Notes under the pieces: generated by a model
Seen by the model: the letters and a program-made list of their open reading frames with translations, nothing else
What the model was told of the DNA's origin: nothing
Database searches by the model: none
Translations under genes and position numbers: made by a program
Origin: Metarhizium brunneum
Taxonomy: Eukaryota > Ascomycota > Sordariomycetes > Hypocreales > Clavicipitaceae
Reading direction: 5' to 3'
Assembly: GCF_013426205.1 (NCBI RefSeq)
Contig: NC_089423.1
Span: forward strand, 3,596,001-3,660,000
Length of the DNA stretch: 64,000 nt
Shown here: piece by piece, positions 20,161 to 31,572 of the stretch
Numbering within the stretch: the stretch's first letter is position 1
How the letters are laid out: every line of letters starts with the position of its first letter

Positions 20161-23100
20161 GGTAAATTCGTTGGGTACAAACTCAGCACCTGGGCGTCTC
20201 TTTGTGGCTGTGCTTTGTAGTGCGAAACCAGGCGGGGGTGTTGGAGTTGAGGGTATAGCAGCACCAAGAGCGGTTGTAGGTTTTGTTCTTGGTTCTTCAA
20301 AGGGACGCAGAAGCGGCGAGATAAGTGCAGCTGTGTGTGTGGTATGGATCGAGATGGAAGAAAATTGCCGTTGCAGGTAGTAGGAAAGGATAGAGAGACG
20401 AAGCGGGCGTGGGAAGATACGACTTGTAATATGTGGGCTATGACGTTGACCGTCCAGGCCCCCCCGCTTGACAATGGGCTCAAATGGTGGACTGGCGTTT
20501 GACCAGCGTCGGGCTTCCCTGGCTGAAGGGAGGAGGGTCGTGGGCTCTTCCTTGGATCGAGTGGAGGTTGGGAAGGCGACGGCTGGATTGGATGTGAGCG
20601 GCAGCTGAGCGGCAGCTAAGCGACAGCCACCAACGCGTGACTCTGGGACGAAGCAGCTGGACCTTGTGGTCAAGGCACGTTGCAAGCGCAAGACGAGATC
20701 GAGCCTAGAATAACGGGACTGCAGTGCCGAATGACCGTGGAGGCGGCCTCGAGGCAGCAAATCGGCTCGGGAAAAGCGCACGTCAAAGAGGTCGAGTGTT
20801 CCAAGGGTTGCACGGCAGCACGGCTCAGCCGTCGCCTGGTTGGAGCGTCGTGATATATTTGTACATGCCGGCGAGAGTGGTGACAGTGTGGACGATGCCC
20901 AATACGAGCATCCCCTTCCATCTCCGAATGACCTCGCCAGCCCAAACATTCGAAGGCATCTGGCAGGCTCCGCTCTCCGCGAAACTGCGAGGCCGCGCAT
21001 TGTCTGGTATCCGCTCTGGCCCAAGCCGTGGCCCAGTTGGGATCTTGTCTTGAAGCCCGAGGTGGATCTCGACCAAAGTATATCTTGCGTGTGTGGCAGA
21101 CATTTGCAAGCAATGGCAGGGTTCCGGGGTGCAAAGAGCCTGCCACCTTGATTATTGTGTGCTCATGCATGCAGGCATTCGCATTGGGTTACCGGAGTGC
21201 ATGTACTCTGTCCATACATACGGTATGGGCCGAGTACCTGCCGGCCAACGTCTTCCCCGTAATGGCTTTGTTCCAAGCCTGCTGTGCGAGGTGCGCTGCC
21301 ATTTGAAAGAAACTCCAGACGCCTCGCACGGTCTTTGGCCATGTTTGCTTATAATAGAGTCCGAATCGATATCCTCAACATGTCCCGGGTGGCTTTAGAG
21401 TTTGCGGCGCGGGCCTTAGCAAATGAAACTCGGCATTGCTGCCCAGGTCTACGGAGTACCGTCTTTGCAGCCCAACCCCAAGAACGACTCGACTATTAAG
21501 TGGAGAGACGAGTCTGTTCAGCGCTCAATCATGTGTCGTTTTGCGGGCTTGCCGCTATCCATGTGTGAACGGGAGGTTCCGATGGGAGGCCAAGGCGTAA
21601 TTTGGGCATATTCCAGCATTCCAAGTTCCAAACTTGGCTTCGTCAAAACCTCTCCACTTTGCGAGGATAAACCTTCCTTGACGAGCACGAATCTGAGTGC
21701 CGTTGTCGTGATTTTTTGAGCCCACTGGTGCCCAAGCAGCGCTTTGTCTCCGTCACAAAGAATGGCAGTTGCGCCCCTGCTTGATGACGAGACCCGAAGG
21801 AGGGCATGAAGACAGTGTGATACAGTGAGAAGCTGGATGTGACGGACGAGGCCTGGTCAATCGGGTTCGCCTTCTCCTTTCACTCACGCTACTCCGTACT
21901 CCGTATCACGACCTCATTTACTTAATCATTATTAATCGTTATATCCCCCCATCCGCGAAATGTTTCCCCTTTTGCTCCTGCGATACAAGTTCTCCTGTAC
22001 TACGGGTACAGTGCAGGTGTACTGTATGTATCCACCCCATCGGGACTCAGTCGTAACTCTAGTTCGACAAACTCTTGATTTAATTCACAAATCCGAGAGT
22101 ATAGAGAACATTTGCCGAGACGCAAGGAGCTGAGGACCTTACCCCATGTTCATTGACGCAACGTTGCCTTTCCTCAAATTTCACCAACGTTCTGTTGATC
22201 CACGCCGTCACTTTCACCCAACTAATACAAAGCGTGAACTCCATTAACTATTTCCCCTGCATTTCTACGTGCGTGATAATAGTATAAGCTCGTCAGTTTG
22301 TAGGTGTGGGTAAGTAAAAATAGCAACTATTTCGACGAGACCGAAGGAAAGAGGAGTGACGGTAAATCCCATTTTGCAAAAGGTAGAACTTGTTGCATCA
22401 ATGAGGAATGTAAATTTACGACAGACAGTCGCGACGCGTTGGTGTCCTTGTGAATAAAAGAAGACTGCCGCCTAGTATATAATAATGCATGAAAGATATC
22501 GATAGCACAATGTATCGAAACCTCCCGTTTTCCAATGCTCCCTGTAAGTTCAAAACAACCACTGGCTACATCTTATTGACTGGGATGACAACACTGTAGC
22601 TCACGGTCAAGGGGTTTACCGAGGCGATTTTATAACATAAACTCGACCTTTCGGCTTGGTATGAGCAACCTGAGATCCGATCGAGAACACTTCAGTACTT
22701 GTCCGCGTTTTAAACCTGGTAGTATGCACCGTCTTGTTACAACTGGTTAGCTTATGCGGCCTTGGTCAATGGTCAGAGTCCGGCGTCGTTACAGAGACAT
22801 TGCCGCCTCTTTTCTCGGGCTAATCCATTTTATGTCGCTTGACATCATCTATGAGGTAGGGAGGCAGGCCGTCATAACTTCGTCTCATTGCACTACAGTC
22901 ATCGCACATTAGCACACGGAGTTGTTGTAATGGCACATTCAAGAAGTGTTGAGCTACTACCAGATCTCTGCACCTGACTGGTGGACATGGGCCGCAATGT
23001 GCGGCGCTTGGAGATGAACAAGTTTGAGGTTGCCAACGGGTAGTAGTTTAATTCGGTGTCTTACCCGTAGCTAGCATTTGGAATAATTCACCCACATCTC

Positions 23101-23795
23101 ACACATGCATATGTTAAGAGGAGAGCGAGGTTGAACTGCCCATCGGGTGCTCCCTCAGAACGTGCCAACATGTCTCAAAACCTTGCCCCTGACAAGGGTC
23201 CTTTGGTCCATCAATCATTGTTCGTCTAGGGAATACTACGTACCGAGGCAATTGATCCATGCACCAATGCTCCGTATACTTTAGCAGTCGGGGATGAAGT
23301 CAATTTAATCGTGTTATATGGACCCTTGGGTCCTCGACCTGTACCATATCAGTTATCAACTTTTGGAAACTTATCGGTTAATCCTCGAGCGCTCCTTCCC
23401 CGTCGCCAATTGGCAATAGCCACCAGTCCAGAACCCCCATCTCCATGCACGTCTCCACGTCTGCACATCTGCACACTCGTTTCTGACCAACATTGAACCG
23501 AGCCATTTGGTGCAGTTCAAGCCAGACAAACCTTCAGTCATCTCCTAAGTGCCCCGTGCCCGCTGTGAAAGTGCCGGCGGATATTCTCTTCATTCATCAG
23601 CGGCAGCGCTAAGACCAAGCATTGACCTTTTATTTACTTCCGTTGCTGCGACACCCACGATCTAGCTTCAGCTGTCCAAACCACTGTCAATGTTGGCAAG
23701 ATTCCCATTGGACGCGATACATGCCTCGCCTTGAATAACTCCTTGAATTGAAGCTCCCTACTCGTGGCTCTCTTCCGGCACATTCTCAGGCACGA
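20161..23795. other. Intergenic, 3.6 kb, divergent
   Basis: Head-to-head spacer between the DUF8035 gene and the LRRC40 homologue. No frame longer than about 110 codons outside the immediate DUF8035 leader is plausible. From 21720 to 23300 stops are dense in all frames. TACTCCGTA-type motifs occur at 21450 and 21890. A non-coding RNA cannot be excluded. Confidence 0.55.
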
Positions 23796-26700
23796 ATGGA
23801 CGGCCCCAGAGACCGCCCAAGTGGCATTCCCCGCCTGTCTCGACTCCCTGTACCACGATCAAGCGTCCCGAAGACTGCCCCTTTGGCCTCAGCCTCGACC
23901 TCGACAACTACACCGGTTCGTCCCAAAGCTTCTAGAGACAGTCTTGGTGGAGGGGAGCTAAATCCGCCAAAATTGAGACCCGTTGCATCGCGAGATCAAC
24001 TTCGCAACAGCGTAGGCGTTGTCGGCAACAGAGGCAGCCCATTGCGATCGGTATCCTCACGAGATCAGCTTCGCTCGAGCACACTTCAACCTATAAAGAC
24101 CAAGCCGCAACTCAACCAGACTCAGAGAAAACCAAGGAGTCCAAGCTCTCAACAGCGAGCTAGTTCAACCACACCACAGCCTTTAGCCATTGATGTTTCT
24201 TCCAATGCCGCCAACGAAGACGAGTGGGATCATTCACCCACGCAAAACCCGCATGCTTCTAGCCCGAGCACCTTATCCGGCAATGCGGCTGAGCTTGGTG
24301 GTGAAGCCATTTTTCAGGGTGATTCACTGGACTGCGATCAGACAGCTTTCCACACTTTCCAGACTCCCAGCACTCGGAGGTCCAAGCCGGGGCCCTCCTT
24401 AGCAGAGCGCACTATGGAAACCCTGGCACAGATTCCGCCATCCCCAGCGTTGAGCAAAACTTCATCGTCGTTTTTCGACCAAGGGCGACCAAGATCACGA
24501 GCAGACGGGGGAAATTCTAGGCCGGGCTCCAGCTACAACTCTGATGGGTTTGGAAGAGCATCGTCCCGACAAGGAAGTCGACCGGGCTCTAGTGCTGGGC
24601 AAGATGACTCTTCTGCATTATTTCGTGCCTCTGTGAATCCGTTTAAAACCACTTTATCAGCCATCAGTGGCACTCCACGAAGGACTTCCGCTATTAGTGT
24701 TGCAAACACTCCACAGACCAGAGCGGCTTCGAACCGTGCTTTGCTTGTGTCTACGACCAAGTTGGGAAATACGGGTATATCGTATATACAAGACGCTGTG
24801 CGAAGCACTAGCCCTGAGAAGAAGATGTTCGAAAAAGGCTCCATCAGGTCCGGCTCCAAGTCGGTCGCTTCAAGATCAACGAAACCTCGAGCGTCGACTG
24901 CCGGTCTATTCAAAAAGCCTTCCCTCCCTTCAATGCCCAAGGCTGCAGGCGCTCCATCAGAATCTTGGGATGGTGCCATCCTTCCCTCATCATCCGTTTC
25001 AGGCCCCACGGACTCTGCACCCCTGACAAATCGAAAGTCTTCGGCAGCACTGCGAGAACAGATCGCCAAGGCCAAGGCAGCCAAGCGCGCTGCTGTAAGA
25101 CAGGCATCTGAAAATCATGGATCAAACGGTCTACATACCACGTCATCAACTGTTACAAATGGCTTTGACCTGGAACATGATGACCCTTTCAATCTAAGCA
25201 AGGGAGAGAAACCGAGCGTTAAAGTATTGCAGCAACGAGTGACTTCTGCACGCACCACAGGCAGGTTGAATATCGCCGCTTTGGGATTGAAGGAAATTCC
25301 AGAAGAAGTCATGAAAATGTACGATCTGGAGAGCATCAGCAGTTATGGTGGCACCTGGGCGGAGAGCGTAGACCTTACGAGGCTCGTTGCAGCGGATAAC
25401 GATATCGAGCGCTTAGACGACAACATCTTTCCAGACACGAGCCCAGAGGCATTCGACGAGCAAGAGGAAGGACAGGGCAGCATATTTGGTGGATTAGAGA
25501 CGCTAGATATGCACGGAAACCTGCTTGCAGATGTTCCTGTTGGGTTTCGGCGTCTTGCGAACCTGACGTCGCTCAATCTTGTAAGTGCGACTGCTCTCCA
25601 TACAAATGACCACCCTCTTGCTTACATTAGAGCAGTCTTCCAATAAGCTTGAAAACAGTAGTCTAGATATAATATCTCAAATCGGCTCTCTCCGAGACCT
25701 GAAACTGTCCAAAAACCAGTTGTCTGGCCCATTAAACTCGGCGTTGATGAAGTTGGGTTCCCTGGAGATGCTCGATGTTCACGGAAATAGCATCTCTGCT
25801 TTGCCTCCCGATATCGAGAATATGCAGCACCTCCGCATCCTGAATATGAATGAGAATAGACTAGAAAGTCTGCCTTTCGACAGTTTGTCAAAGCTTCCTT
25901 TGACAGAACTATCTGTGAGAAAGAACAAGCTTTCGGGTGTGCTCATTCAGCAGCCGGTTGAATCTCTCCCCTGCTTGCAAACCCTCGACGCCTCAGCAAA
26001 CCAATTGACTCACCTGATACCTGTGGACACCGTCATCAGCCTCCCAGTAATTCATGCTATTTCATTATCGGTCAACAGGCTGCAATGCCTCCCAGATATG
26101 TCGACTTGGACAAATCTCCTAACATTAGCTGTTGATGAGAACCACATTGCCAACATCCCAGACAGTTTTATCGGCTTGCAAAAACTACGTCACGCAGATT
26201 TTGCTAGCAATGACGTACGGATAGTGCCACCAGAGATTGCCAGAATGCAAAGCCTCTCCATGATCCGGTTAACGGGCAATCCGTTAAGAGATCGCAAATT
26301 AATCTCGGCTGCAACGGACGAGCTGAAGGAGATCTTGGCTGGTCGCCTGGAGCCGCCACCTCCCTATCAAGAGCCTGGACACCCTACCACAATCACGGGC
26401 TTGATGGGTAGTCTTTCGGAAATCGATGACAGACTCAAGACGGTTGGCGATATGGACACATTCCCTCCCAGTAACGATGGGGATGTTCGATCTGACGTGG
26501 AAGACGACTTCACCACACCGCCCACTTCTGCCCCGCACACTCCGAATCGGTCACGATCACAGACAGTCGTGAAAGACGTCTGGTTCGTCAAGTCAGGAGG
26601 CTTGTTGGACTTGTCGAGATCCGATATGTCGTCTTTGAATCCCAATACCTGCTCCACGGTCGCTTCGCAGAATCAAGTGCGCCAAATCCAACTACATCAT

Positions 26701-27279
26701 AACCCTATTGCCTCCATCCCAATTGCACTTGGCGCATTTGGCTCAACTTTATCGTTTCTATCTTTGGCATATGCACAAATAGCTGGCGACTCGTACCTAA
26801 CAGAAACGCTTGACCTACCCGCTCTACGGGAACTGAGCCTATTGTCAAATCAAATCACAAGCTTGAACCCCGTGACAAAGTTCCTGAAGGCACCGAGCTT
26901 GGAGAAGATGGACGTCACTCTCAATCGCGTGACTTCGCTCCCTACGAGTTTGAAGCAAGCCTTTCCGCAGCTGTCCGTGCTATTAATGGCAAGCAATCAA
27001 TTATCAGAGCTCGATCCCGAGTGGATTCGGGGGCTGAAGATCGTCGATGCCTCTAGCAATAATATTGGCCAGCTAACCCCCAGGCTTGGTCTCCTTGGTG
27101 GTGTCGACGGACTACAACGATTGGAGGTTGCCGGCAATCGATTTAGAGTGCCGAGGTGGACCATCCTTGAAAGGGGGACCGAGGCCACGCTGAGATGGTT
27201 ACGAGAAAGACTTCCGACTGAAGAAATGGCCGCTTGGAGGGCGGCCAACGGTGAAGATAGCGGAGAAGATATAGACTAA
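23796..27279 (+). CDS. LRRC40-like leucine-rich repeat protein
   Basis: Two exons, 23796-25580 and 25636-27279, separated by a 55-nt intron (GTAAGT...GAGCAG); the join restores the repeat LTSLNL-SSNKLENSSL. The product is 1142 residues, against about 600 in animals. Residues 1-485 are a disordered Ser/Pro/Arg-rich extension containing a repeated SRDQLR/SRDSLG motif near residues 48-100. From about 490 (ARTTGRLNIAALGLKEIPEEV) LRRs run to the end with a roughly 130-residue disordered break in the middle (about 845-915), and the protein closes with the LRRC40 hallmark GNRFRVPRWTILERGTEATL then RWLRERLP. I take the ATG before DGPRDRPSG; the in-frame sequence upstream lacks an ATG. The role of LRRC40 is poorly defined; a scaffold is likely. 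Confidence 0.9.
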
Positions 27280-27916
27280 TTTACACACCAAAAAAAAGTA
27301 CAATAGAGAAGCGTAAACATTGGAGATGGAGTCGACAATTACAGCGGATACCAGCAAGATAATATTAATATTTTGGACATTTTAAGACGCGAGTGCGTCG
27401 CTTGATAGGAAGTGCAAGTTTCTCGGGTCCCTTCCATAGCTGCTATCTATCTAGCAAGATGAGGGGAATAAAGAAAAGATGCACTGCGACGTTTGGGAGG
27501 ATGACAGTGACAGCTCCGCCCTTCAACAGAGGATCAATCATTCAAACTTGTGAGTGTGAATGAGCATAAAAGAAGGGAAGCTCTTGCCTCTTGGCGTGCA
27601 AAGTTTGCTACAAGGTTCTGCTGCCACTGAATCAAGGGAAGGCGGTCGGAGGGTCGTGATTCACTCCATCTCTCGCCGTGCGATGGCAGTAGAGTTGTAA
27701 TAATATTTTGCCTCTGGCCTTTATTTTTGAAATACGAATACACACCCACACAAGCAGCTTTTGGTTCTTCTATCCTTATCAACTCTTGCACCTTGCCGAT
27801 CAAGAATAACCCCGGCTATGTACGCCAGCCCGACAACAGGCGAAGGGTCAACGCCAGTCCGGGGAATCACAGTTGGTAAACAAGTATTTCCAAGGCGCGA
27901 AATTTCTTCCTTCCAA
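27280..27916. other. Intergenic, tandem genes
   Basis: 3' flank of the LRRC40 homologue and leader of the small two-TM protein. An in-frame ATG at 27818 would lengthen the next protein by 33 residues. Nothing else is seen. Confidence 0.55.
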
Positions 27917-28288
27917 ATGGCTTCACGGTACGGCTTATGGGAAGTCCCCAACCCGGGGCACTCCTACGAACACCACAACATCGTCAAGGTCTTGATTCCC
28001 ATATCCGTGGTTGGATGGCTGCTCTTCGGGGCGATATGCATCTTGTGCATCAATGGCCGCGGACGGGCCGGTCGATGGGTCCCGGAGTGGTATCTCGATT
28101 CCGAGGGAAAGCGCTGGGACAAGGCTGCCGTGGGAGCGTGGTGGCTCGCGGTTCTGTTTGGGTGGCCGTTGATTCTACCCGGCGTGGTTGTAGGGTGCCT
28201 GTCGAGGAAGCTGAGGATGTGGCGCGCGGAGAAGAAGCTGAAGACGCAGAAATCGGAGAAGGAGCTGGAGCCAGACGACAAGGTATGA
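27917..28288 (+). CDS. Small two-TM membrane protein, unknown function
   Basis: 123 residues, single exon. I chose the ATG at 27917 (context CCAAATGGC) giving MASRYGLWEVPNPGHSYEHH; a longer start at 27818 is in frame but its extra 33 residues look untranslated. Two hydrophobic helices are evident, residues about 23-45 (VLIPISVVGWLLFGAICILCI) if read from Val25, and about 71-95 (AAVGAWWLAVLFGWPLILPG). Between them lies a short Trp/Arg-rich loop (RWVPEWYLDSEGKRW); the C-terminal tail is highly charged, Lys/Glu-rich and probably cytosolic. I do not recognise a family. Confidence 0.68.
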   Translation: MASRYGLWEVPNPGHSYEHHNIVKVLIPISVVGWLLFGAICILCINGRGRAGRWVPEWYLDSEGKRWDKAAVGAWWLAVLFGWPLILPGVVVGCLSRKLRMWRAEKKLKTQKSEKELEPDDKV

Positions 28289-29158
28289 GGTTATGAGATT
28301 GCTGGCTGCTCAAGGGACGACAGACGCGGGAGGTTCTTCTGGCGTGGTACTTTGTTCAGTCAGGTGCGTGGAGGAGATGAATGGATATTGACGGGCGCGC
28401 TGGTGGCCTTGGTTTCGCATGATGTATTTGCATTATATATACTAGGTTGAGAAGCACGAACAAGCAAGCTGCCTATGGTTCCCATTATCGTATGCCATGA
28501 TACAAACTCCTGTGCATCTTGTCAGGTTAATGAATGCCAACTAGGGTTCGAGATACCCTGGGGTCGAGCACGGGAGGTGAAACGGCCTGATGGGATATGG
28601 CACTGGCCGGATTAGGTTTAGCCCTCATGTGACTTCTAGCACGTACCCTATCAATTCTGTCTCCGAGCAACCACATCTGGGGGAAGGCCGACATCTGGAT
28701 GCAGGCGGCCAGAGGCCAGAGCATGGGCCCCAGCTCAAGGCTGAGCCTGATTCAATGTTGCACCAGAGCCATCCGCCGCTTGCAACCAAGCTCTCGATCG
28801 ACCTCACTCACGCACACCCTCTCTCGATCCATCATTGCTACCTCTACACATCACCACCGCCAACTGTCACCACCGCCAAACAGTCCAATTTATCTTGCAC
28901 TGCTCGAATCACGGCCGCTGTTGGCTCTGCAACGCCTGTGCTGGGTTTATGCGAAGCTGGGCTCCGCTGTCAGGCTGCATGCGTTGGGCAGGCCAAGCAC
29001 AAAAGAAGCCCAAGTTCTTGCTGCCCCACGGTGAAGCGCGAACCGAACAGGCACAGCAAACATTCAATCACTGCATTGTCTCCCCTACAACTACGAGCCG
29101 CCGCCTACTAAGAAGTTTCCTGGCAGCCTTTTACCTCTCGCGCACGAAGTAGTTCACC
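28289..29158. other. Intergenic, tandem genes
   Basis: 3' flank of the two-TM gene and leader of the coiled-coil gene. A 173-codon frame (28590-29111) overlaps it, but its composition and lack of a good start argue against a gene. A hairpin AGGGT/ACCCT with a seven-base loop at 28541-28557 looked like a tRNA T-arm but has no partner arms. Confidence 0.55.
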
Positions 29159-30892
29159 ATGGCTTCCCAGGCTGAGCTGGCTGCTCGCCAATCCAACGCG
29201 GATGTCGCCAGTCCAATTGAGCCATCTACGCCTGAGGAGGTTGGGCCTCTGCCCGTGTCGTCACAAGTCACTCTGCCCTCAACCGAGATACCTGGATCGC
29301 CAATCGACCCTGATCAATCCTTCAAGACCGAGGCCAATGATGAACAAGCAGCTGCCATGGTGATTCCTTCGTCCCTGACCCCTCCGCCATCCACCCAGGT
29401 CGCTGCCCACAGCAATGCGAGACGAACATTTTCACAGTCGCAGCAATCTGCGCCTTACTCACCGCCCGCTACTATCCTCAACAATGTCCGTGACCGAGAA
29501 GTTGGCACCGATTATGCCCCGCCGTCCCCTGACCAGGTCCTGGAGGCTCCGGCCGATGAGCTGAGAAGCATGCTTCAGACGTGCATCGCCGAACAGCAGA
29601 AGCTAAAGATGGAAACGGCGCACCACAAGTTGCAGTATAACTTGCTGAGACTTCAAGCGGAGGATGATGCCAAACGTGCGGCCGTAGAGCACGAAATGAT
29701 CCGGAGGGAGGTGGATGCATTACGAATGGCAGAACACTCTCGTCAGGCGAGGCGAGAGCTCAGCACAGCGTCTGATTCTACACAAGCCAAGTATCTGCAG
29801 ATGAAGATGTGGTATGAGGCTGCCATGGAGGAGAACGAGACCCTGACCCGTCGGCTCAAGGTTGCCAAGAAGGTTATCCAGCAGAAGGAGGAGGAGACTA
29901 TGTGTTTGACAGAGGAGAGGGACCTCCTTCTGACTCGTATCCGAGAGAACAGGGAGCATTTCCACATGCTGTGCAGTCCTGGTGGGATATTTCACAGCGC
30001 TCTGACCCCGAAACAGCAATATATTTCGACGCCTCAACAACAGCATCGCACACCGCATGGAGGTCCGCACCAGACGCCGCGATCTTCACAACGGGGTGGT
30101 GATACCGAGGGCCGTGAACATGGTCTCTCCGCCTTGCTGCAAGCCATGAGCCAGAGTCAGGACAACAACAGCGCTCCATCCACACCAATGACGTCTCACC
30201 GAGCCGTGCAGAAACACTCTGGGAGGCATAACCGCAATGCGCAGTCCCTGTCATCGCTGCCGACCACGCCTGTCAGCCGATCTCGAGACGGCGGCTTGTT
30301 GCCATCGGCTGATTTGGTGCCGCAAACCGAGCCTCGGCATCGCCATGTTGAGCAGCAAGTTGTGCCGACGACACCGAACCCCAAGCTGGATCGACGACGA
30401 AAAAGTCGAGAGAGCACCATCTCAGCCGACGACAATGAAGAACTGGCAAGGCAAGCGTTGGAATCGGTCGAGGCAATGCATTCGTTCACGTCCCAGGGAT
30501 CCAAATCTGCACCACAGGGGTCACGTCAACGACGCAGGGCGGATGAGGCCGACGAGGAGGAGGAAGTATTTGACAGCCAGGCGAGCCAAGCGGCAACGGA
30601 GATGCTGCGGCGCCACCCAGGTCGAAGCTTCGGAGTGGCCCCTTCGGCAGGGTCTCGGGACGCATCTCCCGGGCCGGGACAGGGGCCTGTTGAGCAATCA
30701 GCCAAGTTGCAAGCTAGGCTCCTGTCAAGTTCCAGGGGCGGAGGGGGCGCGAAGGACAAGCGCAAGTTTAGCGGGAATGCATTGGCGGTAGACGATTCAA
30801 GGCGTGAGCACGGGAGCCCTCCGAAGAAGCTGAGAGCTGGCTCGATGACGGAGGAGCAGCGAGTGGGTCTCGGAATTCAATACAGCAGATGA
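29159..30892 (+). CDS. Coiled-coil, Ser/Pro-rich protein, probably nuclear
   Basis: 577 residues, single exon, with an excellent start context (TTCACCATGGC). Residues 1-130 are Ser/Pro-rich and disordered. Residues about 132-275 form a strong coiled coil (ADELRSMLQTCIAEQQKLK ... QAKYLQMKMWYEAAMEENE ... KKVIQQKEEETMCLTEERD). The rest is disordered with Gln/Thr-rich and TP/SP motifs (TPHGGPHQTPRSSQ), an acidic patch DEADEEEEVFDSQ, and basic clusters near the C-terminus (KDKRKFSGN, PPKKLRAG) that could be nuclear localisation signals. TP/SP sites suggest cyclin- or MAP-kinase phosphorylation. Orthologues appear to exist in filamentous ascomycetes, but I know no assigned function. Confidence 0.75.
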   Translation: MASQAELAARQSNADVASPIEPSTPEEVGPLPVSSQVTLPSTEIPGSPIDPDQSFKTEANDEQAAAMVIPSSLTPPPSTQVAAHSNARRTFSQSQQSAPYSPPATILNNVRDREVGTDYAPPSPDQVLEAPADELRSMLQTCIAEQQKLKMETAHHKLQYNLLRLQAEDDAKRAAVEHEMIRREVDALRMAEHSRQARRELSTASDSTQAKYLQMKMWYEAAMEENETLTRRLKVAKKVIQQKEEETMCLTEERDLLLTRIRENREHFHMLCSPGGIFHSALTPKQQYISTPQQQHRTPHGGPHQTPRSSQRGGDTEGREHGLSALLQAMSQSQDNNSAPSTPMTSHRAVQKHSGRHNRNAQSLSSLPTTPVSRSRDGGLLPSADLVPQTEPRHRHVEQQVVPTTPNPKLDRRRKSRESTISADDNEELARQALESVEAMHSFTSQGSKSAPQGSRQRRRADEADEEEEVFDSQASQAATEMLRRHPGRSFGVAPSAGSRDASPGPGQGPVEQSAKLQARLLSSSRGGGGAKDKRKFSGNALAVDDSRREHGSPPKKLRAGSMTEEQRVGLGIQYSR

Positions 30893-31572
30893 TTATGTAT
30901 AATGAGGTGATGTTGGCTGGCAACGAGGGACCATTATGAAACGTACGGCATGAGGGCAATAGCGGGTGTATTTGGTACTGTAAAACTGATCTAGCTGAGT
31001 AGGTACCTTCAATACGGCACATTCCGGGATTTGGACATTAGCTTGATATGCATACACAGGTACCCTGGATGGTACCTAGGTACTTGTCCAATAACGAGAG
31101 CTGCGTGCGTGCGCTTCCACTGCTTCGGATAGCCCAGATGGATTACGAAGCAACACGCATGCATGGAAGCCGGACCAGACCCATATATTTTTGCGGTGCA
31201 CATGTGGGCAGTCTGTGAGATCAGACCAGCCGGCAACACATTCCCAGTGACGGCTCCAGGGGTTCATGGCCGCCCCACAGTGCCCATCGGCTCGGGACTG
31301 TGTTCAAGTGACACCGGAACTTGACGACGGCAACTTGGGACGGCACGGAAGAGCCCTTAGCCGCCACTCCGCCATCCGGGTGTAGATTTCCGACGGCGGG
31401 CTGTTTCTATCCATGCGCGCCATCTCGTCTCACGTCTGACTTTGATTTCATTTTTCGACTCTTGTCTTGTATTTTTTTTTTTGCGGCTGTTTTGCATGAT
31501 ACCCTGCGCCGATCACCTACTTGTACAACCAAAGACACAAAGAGAGATACGAAGCATAGAGACACAGACACG
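30893..31572. other. Intergenic with CCTAGGTA motif
   Basis: Between the coiled-coil gene and the thiolase gene. It contains overlapping KpnI/AvrII-like palindromes (GGTACCTAGGTAC, 31070-31083). The frame of the thiolase continues upstream to 31321 without an ATG and is not part of the protein. Confidence 0.55.

Noticed and set aside
28541..28557. Hairpin AGGGT/ACCCT with TCGAGAT loop resembling a tRNA T-arm
   Set aside because: No D-arm, anticodon arm or acceptor stem around it; the loop is out of register with the stem.
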